Source of the DNA: Schoenoplectus triqueter
Taxonomy: Eukaryota > Streptophyta > Magnoliopsida > Poales > Cyperaceae
DNA length: 64,000 bases
Reading direction: 5' to 3'
Assembly (NCBI GenBank): GCA_964058805.1
Contig: CAXKVV010002144.1
Coordinates: 434,001 to 498,000, forward strand
The notes under the pieces were generated by a model, which searched no databases, had not been told where the DNA came from, and saw nothing but the letters and a program-made list of their open reading frames with translations. The translations under genes were made by a program, and so were the position numbers. Numbering within the stretch: position 1 is the first letter of the stretch; every line of letters starts with the position of its first letter. Positions 49,341-62,193 of the stretch are shown one piece after another.

Positions 49341-49343
49341 GGT

Positions 49344-50040
49344 TGATTAGGCGGGGACTGATCATCCTGGGCCATATTCACCTCAGTATCGGTGTCTGGA
49401 TCAGTATCGTAGCTTATACTGATGGTGTTGACCGAGAAGTGCTCTTCGTAGCGAGCGGTTCTTCTCTTCTTCTTCATTTGGTCAGGGGCGGTTATTTTTA
49501 GGCTGTTGAGTGGTATTCTCGAGCCTAATCGGCTGAATACACTCTTCTGACCTAGGCGGCTAAATACACTCTCGGACGGAGTGTTCGAGTTGCCTGCCTT
49601 GCTGGGTTGGGTTTGAGACTGGGATTTTGTTGGTTGGGCACCCTTTGGGACCCACATCTGCTGGGTGCTGGGTGTTGCCTTTGATGTAAACCTCCTTGGG
49701 TGCGGAGTCGAGACAATGGCTTGCTGCTGAGCCAAGTCTTGAGAGTGATTGGGGCGGGAGACGTATTGTCTCGACCTAGCGTTTCTAACACTCTTCCTCT
49801 GTTTGAGGGCCCTGTGAGCCTTGTAGATGGCTTCTGCAGGGGCTTGAGACTTGTGCTGGCGGTGTTGAGGCCTTTGAGTCGGGCGAGGTGTAGGATTAGG
49901 CACCTCCCATGCCTGGCGGAGCTGGCCGGTGGCTGAGTTCCTGGCAACTATACGAAGTGCCGTGAATTTGTTGGAGACTGGGATTGCTGGCCTAGCCACC
50001 AGTTGGTTTTGGTATGCGTCCAGGGCCCTCTTCCTGGACG
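49344..50040 (-). pseudogene. Gag fragment trapped between truncated LTRs C and D
   Basis: About 232 codons of Gag, from around residue 104 (SRKRALDAY) to around 337 (DDQSPPNQ), including the doubled SVFSRLG motif. The start codon, first ~103 codons, leader and first ~35 bp (plus reading) of LTR D are missing on the right; everything beyond residue ~337 is missing on the left. The joins show short shared sequences (CGCT at 50036-50044, TT at about 49343), typical of illegitimate recombination. The fragment remains open and fuses in frame with LTR sequence on both sides into a 266-codon frame (50092-49292). I infer that it is non-functional. Confidence 0.85.
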
Positions 50041-53000
50041 CTGGGCGATGGGATGCGGAAGAAGGACACGGAGATCCCTCCCAAGCGTGCATCTATTTAA
50101 TGCCGGCTGATTCTATCGTTTAGACCGATTTGGATGCACATTTAGGGGGTTTTTTAGTGATTGTGAGTTCTTGTAGATTCCGGTGGGCGCAAGCCCCCAC
50201 CGTTAATTACCCTGGGCTGTTAACCTCGAGGCACCTCTGGATCTTTAAAAGGGAGAAGCAAATAGTATAGTTAAATGATGGTCAAGTGGTCGTCTGGATT
50301 CACCGAAAGGTTGATCCCGTGAAAGACGAACCTACTACAGATCGGTTCAGTCTTTACCGCTTCGAGAGATAACCTTACTACAGATCAGATTAATCTCTTC
50401 GGAGGGGTTCGAGATGAGTCTACTACAGAACGACTCAACCTCAGTTGAAGATAAACCTACTTCAGAACGGTTCAAAAGTTGATCCCATGAAAGACGAACC
50501 TACTACAGATCGATTCAGTCTTTACCGCCTCGAGAGATAACCTTACTACAAATCAGATTAATCTCTTCAGAGGGGTTTGAGGTGAGTCTACTACAGAACG
50601 ACTCAACATCAGTTGATCTAGAAGATAAACCTACTACAGAACGGTTTAATCTTAACTAGTCAGCAACCAATCACACAAAATACAACTCGAAGCACTGAGC
50701 CGGTTGATCTTGAGGTTGGTGAATCAGGAGAAGGGTGGATTTGGCCCATGTGTTTCTTCTCACTGATCTTCTAGATCATGAATTCGAAGCACTAAGCCAA
50801 TTCATAAACCTAGGAACACAATTGCACACAAAGTCAAACCTGAAACACTAAGCCAGTTTAACATTTGAGGCATGTGTTAGTGAAGGAACCTACTACAGAA
50901 CGGTTCACTTTCAATATTTTGTGGATGAATCTACTACAGAACGATTCAATCTCGCAGTCTCAGGAAATGAACCAGAAGACAAACTTATCGACGGATGAGT
51001 TCAGTCTTACTAGCTCAAGTAGTCATGAATTACTTGTTCATGACACCGAGTCATTAAGATGTCACTCCTCTTGGACATCGTAATGTTCTTCTCTCTTGAA
51101 GTCGACATATCTCTTCATGTTGATGTCGCAGCCTTGGTTATTCTTCAACGAGCGTCAAGATGTTCTTGTCCCGACTAATTATTTTAATATGTTGCATTAC
51201 TTGTGCAAAATCACTATGTTGCACTACACCCCTTGTGTGAGCGTATTCGTTCACCTCTAAAATGTAAAAAGGATTATTACATTTTTATTGATTTTTATTA
51301 TTAAGATAATACCTTTCATTATTATCTCTATTACAAAGGTGAACATATATCTATTTTTATTTTTAAACTCTATTTATTTCTGTAGAAAATTATTTACAAA
51401 AATAATAGGAAATGGGTTAGCTATTATATAGAATTTTATTTATATTTTTGGGATTTTATAATAGCTAAAGCAATAGAATTATTATTATTATTATTTTTTT
51501 TTTACTCTATTCATTTCTGTAGAAAGCCTCTTACAAAAATAATAGGAAATAAATTGGATATGATTTTATTTGAATTTTTAGGATTTTTATAATAGCCAAA
51601 GTAATAGAATTTTATTATTATATTTTTATTATTTTGAAAATACTATTTATTTTGTAGAAATTATTTACAAAACAAAAGATGAATTAGCTATATTATTTTT
51701 ATTTTGATTTCTAGGATTTATAATAGCTAAAAGAATCATTATTATTATTCTATTCTATTTATGATAGTTTTTATTATATTTTTATTATTTCTATTTATTA
51801 TTTGTAGAAAAATATAAGATTTTTGTTTTATTATCATTATTATTATTACTTGGATTTTTTTAAAATTCTTATAATAGCTACAAAGAAAATGAAATTCATT
51901 ACATTCTTTATTACAATTATTATTTTTTATTGTATTTTTTTATTTATCAAAAATATTTTCATTATATTTTTAAGCAGAAAATAATAATAAAACTTATTCC
52001 ATTATTCAAAAAAAATTTAAAAAAATAACCAAAGGGATACAATTTATTTTATTATATGGTTTTATTTTAAATTTTTAAAATAAAATAAGGTATATTTATT
52101 ATTTATTATTATTATAATTATTTATTTTCATTTTTATGAAAAAGATTAAAAATAATATGTTTTTATTTCATTATGATTCATCCCTTTTATTTATATATTT
52201 TTATAGCTAAAGAATAGAATTTAATCTATTATTTCTTATTGGATATTATTATTGTTATTATTATTTTATGAAAATCACTTGAAAAATCAGTAAAATATAT
52301 TTAATTATAATTTAGGATTTTATTTAAATTTTTGGAATTTTATAATAGCTAAAATGATAAATCAAAGCTAAGTTAAATAGGAAAAATATAATATAGTATC
52401 TTTACTTTTAAATTATTTCTATATAATAATATTTCTGTAATTATAATATTTTTATACAGAAAAATACTATGGAAAACAAAAAATCTTTAGAAATAAATTT
52501 GGGTTAATTTGGAGTTTAGGAACTTTTTCAAATGATTTATTTATCCTTTATTTTAATATTCTGTTATTAATTGAATTTTGTGTTTAATTGAATGGGCCGA
52601 GATTAATTTCCCTTTTGTTTTCAACAGTTGGGCCTATTTATTTTCCTTTTACTTTGAGTCAGATTCTTAACTGGGCCGGCCTCTTTTCATTTAGTAGTGA
52701 TTTATTTAGAACGTTGGATTGGCTTCAAGATTCGTTCATCCGAGATGGAGGGCCCAGATTAAATCTCCTTTCTTCTTTTAAATCGCGGTTTACATCCAGC
52801 GTTCGATTTCTTCAAGATATGTCCTTATGCATCAAACTTCGTGTTTGTGCGCTGAGGGTCGTGCACACTCGCCCCTCTGACTGTCCCGTTGACTACCTCG
52901 CTGAGATTCACGCTGAAGGTTGTTCCCGGCGACCGGAGCTCCGTCCCTCTAATCAGGTGGATTCAACAGTGTCGTCTCGCTGTCAGGAGCACATCTATAA

Positions 53001-53951
53001 CATTTGATTGAAGATCGGTACGGTGTTTCACTGCGTGTATGAGTACCATTTTTGGTACAGTTCTAATTTGGTACCGATTGAGTTTTCGATCGTGAATTCT
53101 GTTCAATTGACCGATGAATCTCATAATTAATCTTCTGTTATTGATCGTCTATACTTTCTGATCGTGTTTGTGAAGTCAATTTCTTCTGGAGGTGTTGTGC
53201 ATGACCTGTTCTGTCTAAACGTTGTCGTGCACGGTACCGGTCATGTTAACTCCAGTACCATACGTTGAATTGTTTCTAGTTACACCACTTCCTTGCACCT
53301 TGAATCAATCTCAGGCTCTCAAGTCATCATTCAGGTAAAGGAGTCGAGAGGAGTAGGCCGTCCTTCTATCGATTCCATACTGACAGATCGTCAATCGACT
53401 TGGTGAATGGGAGAGTTGTGTAACTCTACTATCAATCCCGTTATATACTCAAATAATATGGAAAGAGACGAAAGAAAAGATACAAGTAATTGCATGAAAT
53501 CTAAACAGAAAGATCAGATCTTTGTTTATTTGAAATTCATAGTTTATACTGGTAATTCTTAAAATCTAATCAAAAGAACAGAAATTGAGAAACAAAATAC
53601 GAAGAAGGTATAAGAATCAAAGCTATAGAACTGAAATTGGACAGAAAATAGCAAATTGTTCAACTGTTCAATGCAAGAATTGAGCTTATTATACAATTAC
53701 AAATCTTCCTTAATCACATTTTTAAATTTCATGGCAGTACCTGCTTAGCAAACATGTAGATGATGAATAGAGCTTGTGAAGACTATGAAATGAATCGAAT
53801 TGAGAGATTAGGTCTACTATCAATTGATCCAATTGCCTCTTTTCACTTTGCCTTACTCTCTCTCTCTCCTTTCTCTTAACTGTTAATTGCTTCTCTCTCT
53901 TAATTGCGAGAATTTTTCCACTGGCCCCCCCTTCTTCATTCTCTGTAAAGG

Positions 53952-53961
53952 GTTTATATAG
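53952..53961 (-). promoter_or_regulatory. TATA box of LTR D
   Basis: Minus-strand CTATATAAAC in the same context as the other LTRs, about 2.9 kb from the LTR start. Confidence 0.6.
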
Positions 53962-56059
53962 GCTAAGATATAAGGAGTGAGGGAGAGTTTGTGTTTGTTC
54001 AATTTTTTGGATTGCTAATGTGGCACTCCATCTCACCCTTCATTTTACAAGTCAGTGGCCAGGATTGGCTCCCTTTGTGCTTCTTGATGCTAAGTCCACG
54101 GATTGATGACTTGGCAACCGACAGGTATAACAGATTGTGGTGAGTTAGTTATTGTTTTCCTTGTATTCACTATCTTACCACTTGTAACTGCCATTTACAC
54201 TTGTTTCAACTCTTCTAGAACCTTTCCCGATCTAATTAGCACTCACCAAAATCAATTAATTGGGTCTATATATATCAATTAGGTGCCACTAGCATTTTCC
54301 TTTCTGATTTGCCTTAATTCACAATCAAAGCACCTCTCTTCATCCCTCTGCTCATTTCTCTAATTGCAAGCTCTTTCATACTCCTTTTAGTCTCAGATAT
54401 CAATTTCACATCTTTTCTTGAAAACCTATACTGCTGAGATCGAGTATTAAAGATCTCTTCACTGACTCGGGTGGTGGATTGGTGTAGCATTAGGTTAGAG
54501 CTTTCCTCGAGTTAGCCTAAGCTTCTGGATAGCATCACAAAGGTTAGAATATTGTATAAGCATCGCCAATTTGATCTTTTATACTTGTACAAGTCAATTA
54601 CAAGTTTTAATTTTACAAACTATCTTCAACCGATTCTCCATATTTCCTTTGCAATTCGTTGGAATTTATTGCTTATGTATCTCTAATCTGCATTGCCTTG
54701 CCCATTCCAATCACATCAAGGGAATAAGAACACCTTCGAAGCATTTCTCCATGGCGCCTCCTTCTGTGTCGCGCGGAAGAAAGAGACGAAGAAAAAGAGA
54801 AGAAGAAGGGAGCAGCTTTGGGCAGGGTGATCTTGGCACATGTGAACCGCCGCAAGATGAGGCCTATAGCCAGAGAGATAATGCGCATGAGCCAGGTACA
54901 CCTTTCCTTTCTTTCCTTCTTATTTAAATTTCAGTTTTATTTGAATGGGCTTGGTTCACATAGCAGATATGCGCCTCTGACTTGTAATGCTTACAGCCTG
55001 GCCCCACTTGTCAGGATTTAATCTTGCAGCTTGACTATACTTTAAGGCTTAATCAATGTTTAGGCCTGATTAGGGCCCACCAGTCAGTGACACAGGGTTT
55101 AGGCTAATGATTTCCACACAGTCAATAGGGATGAGGTGTCACCAATAAAACAGTGACATGTGGGGCCCACCTGTTAGTGACTTGTGCCAGGGTGGGGCCC
55201 ACTTGCTGACATGGACCAATGGGAGGTTGCCACGTGGCACTCGGCTGCTGAGCTGGCCCAATCTGGTGCTGCCACGTAGCACACCCTCTCTCTTCTTCTG
55301 TTTTATATCTTCTTTGTTCTCTGTACCCAGTTTGCACCCAAAGAGGCCTCTGGCCCCAAGTTGCACCCAGAGTTATCTTGATCAAATCTCAGCCCTTGAT
55401 TAATCCATTTAATCTGTTTTATCTTCTCTGAATTTATTTTAATAGCTCCACTTATCCAAAAATCATGAAAATTTCATCAAAAATCCCTAAATTCATGATG
55501 ATCATCCCTGTAATTTTTAATTCTATTTTTACCCCTGCTTCTTTGAATTAAAAATTCTTTTGTCTAAGAAACCCTGTTCTTTCCTCTGAATTAATCCCAG
55601 ATTTCAATTGTAGCTCAGTGTCTCTGCCAATTATCTCTCTCTTGCAGAAACCACCCTAACTAAATACCAATTAGACTTGTATTGATATTTATTAGGGTTT
55701 GATCTGATCAACAGTTGATTACTTGTCAACAATTGATACAAATCTAGACTTGATCAGGTGATTACTCCCAGCTTTGGCACCTGATCAGTCTTGTGAAATT
55801 GACTTTCAATCCCTTAACATGAGGGTGATTTGGTCAAAGAGCTGACTACTTATCAGTAATTGACACAAATCAAAGCATAGTTAGGTGGTTGCTCACAGCT
55901 TTGGCACCAGGTCAGCCTTGAAAGCAAAATCATATTTGAAATTTCTCATGATTAGTTGTATCAGAATACTAGTTTGGCATTGACATCATTCCTTGTTGCA
56001 CATGGATTATACTGCTTCAGTCCTTAGGATTTATTCTGAGGGTAAATCCTTAGGGTTTA

Positions 56060-56770
56060 ATCTTGACTCCTTTGATATTTTGGTCACTGAGGTGTGGAGT
56101 CCACCTGTCAGTGAAAAATGATTAGATGGATGACTCCTCTAGAGATCTCTCTCTCCTGAATCTCCTGAGAGTCATCCATCTCGAATGAATAGGGGATGAC
56201 AGGGTATTTATATCCTTGCTCTGCACTTAGGGTTTCTTTGTGGGATTAATATTTAACCCTTGTTCCGGATTGATTAGACTCATCAGATAGGCTAGGTTCA
56301 TGCTGTTGAAGTTACTTATAAGGGGCTGCCAGGTGGGTCCCACTTGTCAGAAAAAATGTGATCAGATGGCTGACCCATCAGGAGATTTCTCTATCTGGAA
56401 TCTCCTGAGAGTCAGCCACCTCGAATGAGCAGGAGGTGGTGGAGTATTTATATCTCTGTCTCTCACCCTGATATTTCCTTGTAGGATTAGTGTTTAACCC
56501 TTGTTCCGGGTTGATTAGGTTTCTTAGTAAAATAGGCTAGGTCTATGTTGTTGGAGCCGTCTTCAAGGGACTGCTAGGTGGGTCCCACTTGTCAGAAAAG
56601 ATATAATCACATGGTGACACCCGAGAGATCTCTCCTCTCTCTCGATCCTCTTGGCTGTCACTCATGCTGAGTGGATAGAGGATAGTGGGGTATTTATACT
56701 CTTCACTTCATGCCTAGAATTTCCTTGTGGGATAAATAAAGTTGCTCCGGAGTTCCGTTAGCGACTTTTT
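56060..56770 (-). promoter_or_regulatory. Three tandem ~240-246-bp TATA units in LTR D
   Basis: On the minus strand TATAAATA occurs at 56698-56691, 56452-56445 and 56212-56205, spaced 246 and 240 bp, each embedded in homologous sequence with a GTGGGNCCCAC-type block and a GGTGGATGACTCTC-like inverted segment near the TATA. The units lie 190-690 bp from the LTR start, the usual place of a U3 promoter. Confidence 0.7.
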
Positions 56771-57245
56771 CTGATCAGTGGGCCCTCTCTCTCGCCCTTT
56801 CTCTTTCCCTTTCTTATGTTTATTATTAATAATTGATTTTATTTTCATTTATTCGGCTACTCATCCTTGGAATTTTTCAAGGGTAAACATAAACTCAATG
56901 TTGTTTTTATTGCATTTGTGTTAATTTTTTAATGTTATTCATGTCATAATTATTCTAAATACGATGATTAAAATATAAATCAATAGGAGACATCATCCAA
57001 TACATATTTGTGTATTTTGATAATTTTACTTATTGAAATCAAACTACAAATGATACAAAACTCAAATATACTGAATGTTGTTTTAATTCATTTGTATTAA
57101 TCTTTAAACGCTATTTGTGTCAGAATTTTTTCAGAAAATAATGATTATAATATAAACGAATGGAGAACATAATTTAAAATAAATTTGTGTATTTTGATTT
57201 TATGTGTTCAAATTAGACTATAAATAATATAAAATAATGAATAAA

Positions 57246-57572
57246 GGGTATGTTTGGATCATGCAAAGAATAGTATAAGAATAGAGGGATTGAGAATAAT
57301 AAGTAATGATAGTGAAAAAATAGTGATTTTTCAGTTAGCGTGAGAATAGTAAAAATATGATGTTGTTCCGAAAGATAGGAATGATGTTTGGATTGTTTGT
57401 TTAGAATAGTAACGGAGAGTTAAGAAGAACAACAACTATTCCATCTCCCCTTCAGAAACAGCAGCTATTCTCACTGTTCCGGAACAACAGATTTGCGTTT
57501 GGTTGCACCGTTGCTATTCCTATTCCGAGAACAACAGCTATTTCGATGTTCTCGTGCCATCCAAATATACCC
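57246..57572. mobile_element. Tourist-like MITE (327 bp)
   Basis: Terminal inverted repeats GGGTATGTTTGGAT and ATCCAAATATACCC (13 of 14 pair). The flanks are AAA on both sides (57243-57245, 57573-57575), where the satellite consensus has one AAA. GGG-N2-TGTTTGG ends with a 3-bp duplication fit PIF/Harbinger Tourist-type MITEs, although AAA is not the usual TTA/TAA. It contains subterminal AGAATAGT/CTATTC repeats and no coding region. Confidence 0.75.
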
Positions 57573-59055
57573 AAATTGAATATTATTTTAATGCATTTAT
57601 GTTAATCATTCAACACTATTTGGGTCATAAAGATTTGAAAACACAATGAATATAATATAACCGAATATGGTGCATCATTAAAAATAATTTTATGTATTTT
57701 GGTGATTTTTATATGTTGAAATGTGGCTACAAATTATACATATCTCGAATAAACTGAGTAGTGTTTTAATGCATTTGTATTAATATTCAAACTATATTCG
57801 GGTCACAAAGATTCAAAACACAATGATTATGTTATAATTGGATAGAGGACATCATTCAAAATATTTTTATGTATTATGATGATTTTATGTGTTGAATAGA
57901 CTACAAATGATATCAAACATGAATAGACTTAATACTGTTTTAATACATTTATGTTAATCTTTTAATGTTATTCGTGTCATAAATGTTAAACAATACAATG
58001 ATAATAATATAAATGAATAGGGGACAACATTTAAAAGAACTTTGCATTTTGGTGATTTTATGTAAAATAATGAGAATACAAATGATACAAAACTCAAATA
58101 ATGTGTATATTATTTTAATACATTTGTGTTAATCTTTAAGCGCTATTCGTGTCATAAAGGTCATAAAATACAACGACTATAATTTAAATGAATAAGGGCA
58201 CCATTAAAGTGTGTTTTGATGATTTTATGTGTTGAAATTAAATTACAAATGATACAAAACTCGAATAAAGTGAATATTATTTTTAATTCATTAGTGTTAA
58301 ACTTTCAATGCTATACTGTGATAATGGACCGAGAACACAATGATTAAAAATATAAATGAATAGGAGGCATCCTTTGAAATAAATTTTATGTATTTTGGTG
58401 ATTTTAGGGGATGAAATGAGACAACAAATTGTAAAAAACTGAAACAAATAGAATATACTTTTAACATATTTGTGTTAATCTTTCAACGCTATTTGTATCA
58501 TTAAAGGTCTGAGAATATAATGGTTATAATATAAATGAATAGGAACCCCATTCAAAACAACTCTGCGTATTTAGGTGATTTTATGTGTTGAAATGAGACT
58601 ACATATGATACAAAACTTGAATAAAAGAAATAACACTTTGATGCATTTGTGTTAGTCTTTCAACGCTATTCATGTCATAAAGGTTTGAGAACATAATAAT
58701 TAAAAAATAAATAAATAGGGGACACATTATAAACATCTTTGTGTATTTTGGTGATTTTATGTTTTGAAAAGAGACAACAAATAATACAAAACTCTAATAA
58801 ATTAAATACCATTTTAATGTATTGTTTTAATTTTTAACGTTATTCGGGTCATAAAGATTTGAAAATACAATAATTATAATATAATTGAATAGGGAACATC
58901 AATCAAAATAATTTTATGTATTTCGAGATTTTATGTGTTGAAATGAAACTACAAATGATACAAAACTCGAATAAATTGTACACTGTATCAATACATTTAT
59001 GTTAATATTTCAAATCTATTCGTGTCATAAAAGTTTGATAACACAATAATTATAA

Positions 59056-59524
59056 TCTATACTATTATATAAAGCATCTAAGAATTGGAGGGTCCATTTT
59101 TTGTCATTGTAAATTTTTATTATACCCATTTTATCCCTCAATTAGACGGATAATATTTATTGTTGGTTGATCGAACGTATGTGATTGCGTCCATTGATCC
59201 CCTCTTTCTCTCCATTTCTTTCCCTTATATACTATTATTTCCATAATTTTTGTTTTTTATTTAGCAACTTTGTGCATATTTGGTAAGGAATTAATGGTGA
59301 TAATATATGTTAGAATAATTTGCTTTTCTTTCCATAAAAATCATGAATCATTAACTCATATTGTGCAAAAATCTCATCCAAGATTAAATATAGTCTTTAT
59401 TATATGTTTTCTCTATAATTTGGTGAATTTATAATTTAATATTAGATAAATGTGATTTTTTTATCTTATAATATTTTAATGTTTAAATAAAAAATTCTGC
59501 TGCAACGCGCGGGTATATAGCTAG
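59056..59524 (+). mobile_element. Small non-autonomous Helitron (469 bp)
   Basis: Starts TCTATACTATTATATAAAGC and ends GCAACGCGCGGGTATATAGCTAG. It has a 5' TC, a GC-rich palindromic core (CGCGCG) shortly before the 3' end and a 3' CTAG, and it sits between A (59055) and T (59525) with no target duplication. Deleting it restores the satellite monomer exactly (ATTATAA|TATAAATGAATAGG). It has no Rep/helicase, so it moved by enzymes supplied elsewhere. Confidence 0.88.
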
Positions 59525-61903
59525 TATAAATGAATAGGGGACATCATTCAATACTACTTTTTATATTTTGGTGATTTTTTATTTTAAAACGAGACTACAA
59601 TTAAATAAATTTTGAATAAATTGAATATCTTTTTAAATGCATTTGAGTTAATTTTTCAACACTATTTGGGTCACAAAGATTCGATAACACAATGATTATA
59701 ATAAAATTGAATAGAGTACATCATTCAGAATAATTTTATGTATTTTGGTGATTTTATGTGTTGAAAAGAGGCTACAAATGATGCAAAACTCGAATAAACT
59801 CAGTACAATTTTAATATATTTATGATAATCTTTCAATGATATTTGAGTCACAAAGATTTAGAAATACAACGATTATATTATAATCAGATAGAGGAAATTA
59901 TTCAAAATATTTATATATATTTTAGTGATTTTTTGTGTTGAAATGAGACTACGAATGATCCAAAACTTAAATAAATTTAATATTATTTTAATGCATTTAT
60001 TTTAATCTTTTAACTTCATCCGTGCCATAAATGTTTGACAATGCAAAAATTATAATATAAGTGAATAGGGGACATCATTCAAAAGAACTTTATGTATTTT
60101 GATGATTTTATGTGAATAAATGAGTCTACAAATGATACAAAACCCGAATAAACTGTATACTGTTTAATGTATTTTTGTTAATCTTTCAATGCTATTCGTG
60201 TCATAAAGGTTTAAAAACACAACTATTACAATTTAAATTATTAGGGGACACCATTGTAAATAATTTAGTATATTTTTGTGATTTTATGCATTTAAATGAA
60301 ATTACAAACGATAGAAAACTTGAATAAAGTGAATACCATTTTAAAGCATTTGTGTAAATATTTGAACATTGTTCATGTCATAAAATTTTGAGAACGAAAA
60401 TTTTATAATATAAATAAATAGAGGACACCATTCAAAATAATTTTGGTGATTTTTTTGTGTTGAATTGAGACTACATATTGTATAAAACTCGAATAAACTG
60501 AATACTATTTTAATATATTCGTGTCAACTTTCAAAGCTATTCATATCATAATGGTTCGAGAACACAATGATTAAAATATAAATAAATAGAGGGCATCATT
60601 AAAAAGAATTTTGTGCATTTCGGTGATTTTACGTGTTGAAATGTGATTGCAAATGATACAGAAATCGAATAAATTGAATACCATTTTAATGCATTTGTGC
60701 TAATCTTTCAATACTATTTGTGTCATAATGTGTCGACAATATAATAATTATAATATAAATAAATAAGAGAAATCATTAAAGCAAAATTTCTTTATTTGGG
60801 TGATTTTATGTGTTGAAATGAGACCACAAATGATACAAAACATTAATAAACTGAAATTTAATGCATTTGTGTTAATCATTCAACACTATTCATATCATAT
60901 AGGTTCAAAAATACTAAGATTATAATATATACGAATGGGGGACATCATTCAACACAAGTTTGTGTATTTTGATGATTTTATGTGATGAAATGTGACTATA
61001 ATTGATACAAAACTTGAATAAACTAAGATTATAATATATATGAATGGGGGACATCTTTTTTGTTAACATTAGTTCTTAATGATATTTGTGTCATAAAAGG
61101 TCGAGAACATAATGATTAAATAATAAACTAATAGGAGACATCATTATAAACATATTTTACTTTTTTTATGATTTTATATGTTGAAATAAAACTACAAATG
61201 ATACAAAATTTGAATAAATTGAATATTGTATTAATGCATTTGTGTAATAAAAGTTTGAGAACACAATGATTATATAAATGAATAGGAGACATCATTCAAT
61301 ATAAATTTGTCTATTTTTGTGATTTTATGTTTTCAAATTAGACTTCAAATGATATAAAACTTGAATAAATTGGATATCATTTTAATGCATTGTGTAAATC
61401 ATTCAACACTATTTGGGTCATGAAGATTCAAAAACACGATGTTTATAATATAATCGAATATGGTACGTCATTCAAAAAAGATTTTATGTATTCTGGTGAT
61501 TTTATGTGATGAAATGAGGCTAAAAATGATACAAAACTCGAATAAACTGTGTACAATTTTAATGCATTTATGTTAATTTTTCAACGATATTCGTGTCATA
61601 AAGATTTAAAAACACAATTATTATGTTATAATAAGATAGGAGATATCATTCAATTTTTTTTTATATTTTGGTAATTTTATGTGTTGAAATGGGACTACGG
61701 ATAATACAAAACTTAATATTATTTTAATGCATTTGTATTAATCTTTTAACGTTATTCGTGTCATAAAGGTTCGACAACACAATGATTATAATATAAACAG
61801 AAAAATGAGACATCATTCAAAATAACTTTGTGTATTTTTTATGATTTATCTAAAGAAAAAAGACTACAAATGATACAATACTTGAATAAACTATATATTT
61901 TTA

Positions 61904-62193
61904 GAGTAAAGATACTATGAGCTTTAATCTCACAGAGATCTTCCGTGGGCTTAGCTCAAAATGTACATCAAATTATTTTCAAATTTTGATTTATTATGCT
62001 TATTTTTAGAGCTATTTTTTTAAAAAAAAACAGTGACTTAGAAAACTCAAAACATCCTAAATTTTTGAATCTCATATATTTTTGAAGAATTTAATGAGCA
62101 TGATAAATTAAAAATATGAAGATGATTTGATATAGTTTTTGAGTTAAGCTCGCAGAACGCTTCTTTGAGTTTAAGCTCATGGTATATTTACTC
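61904..62193. mobile_element. Foldback MITE (290 bp)
   Basis: Ends are GAGTAAAGATACTATGAGCT and, reverse-complemented, GAGTAAATATACCATGAGCT. The inverted homology continues inward (CTTAGCTCAAAA against CTTAACTCAAAA; TCAAATTATTTTC against TCAAATCATCTTC), so most of the element folds into one imperfect hairpin. The flanks ATATTTTTA and ATTGTTTTA match at 7 of 9 positions and could be a decayed 9-bp duplication of Mutator type. The superfamily is uncertain. Confidence 0.7.

Larger units (their letters stand above)
44564..49343 (-). mobile_element. LTR C, second segment, truncated at its 5' end
   Basis: Continues LTR C from 13291. Contains the rest of the AT-rich core (to about 45270), GGTACC palindromes (45705-45720), a TATA-like ATATAACC (46877-46868 on minus), a G-box block (about 48000-48330; perfect palindrome at 48198-48209), the shared block 48650-49080 and one TATA unit (TATAAATA on minus at 49258-49251). 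It breaks at about 49343, short of its TGTTTACC terminus by roughly 0.6 kb compared with LTR D, and joins a gag fragment through a two-base overlap. Confidence 0.85.
50041..56889 (-). mobile_element. LTR D, long subfamily (6849 bp remain)
   Basis: On the minus strand it starts TGTTTACCC at 56889 and loses only its last ~35 bp at the gag junction. Modules: older short repeats (50330-50650), a single stem-loop pair, AT-rich core (51255-52560), TATA box (53961-53952), G-box block (55080-55310, palindrome 55228-55239) and three TATA units (about 56060-56770). The right flank TAAACTC is satellite sequence, so D inserted directly into the satellite. Its other end is lost. Confidence 0.87.
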
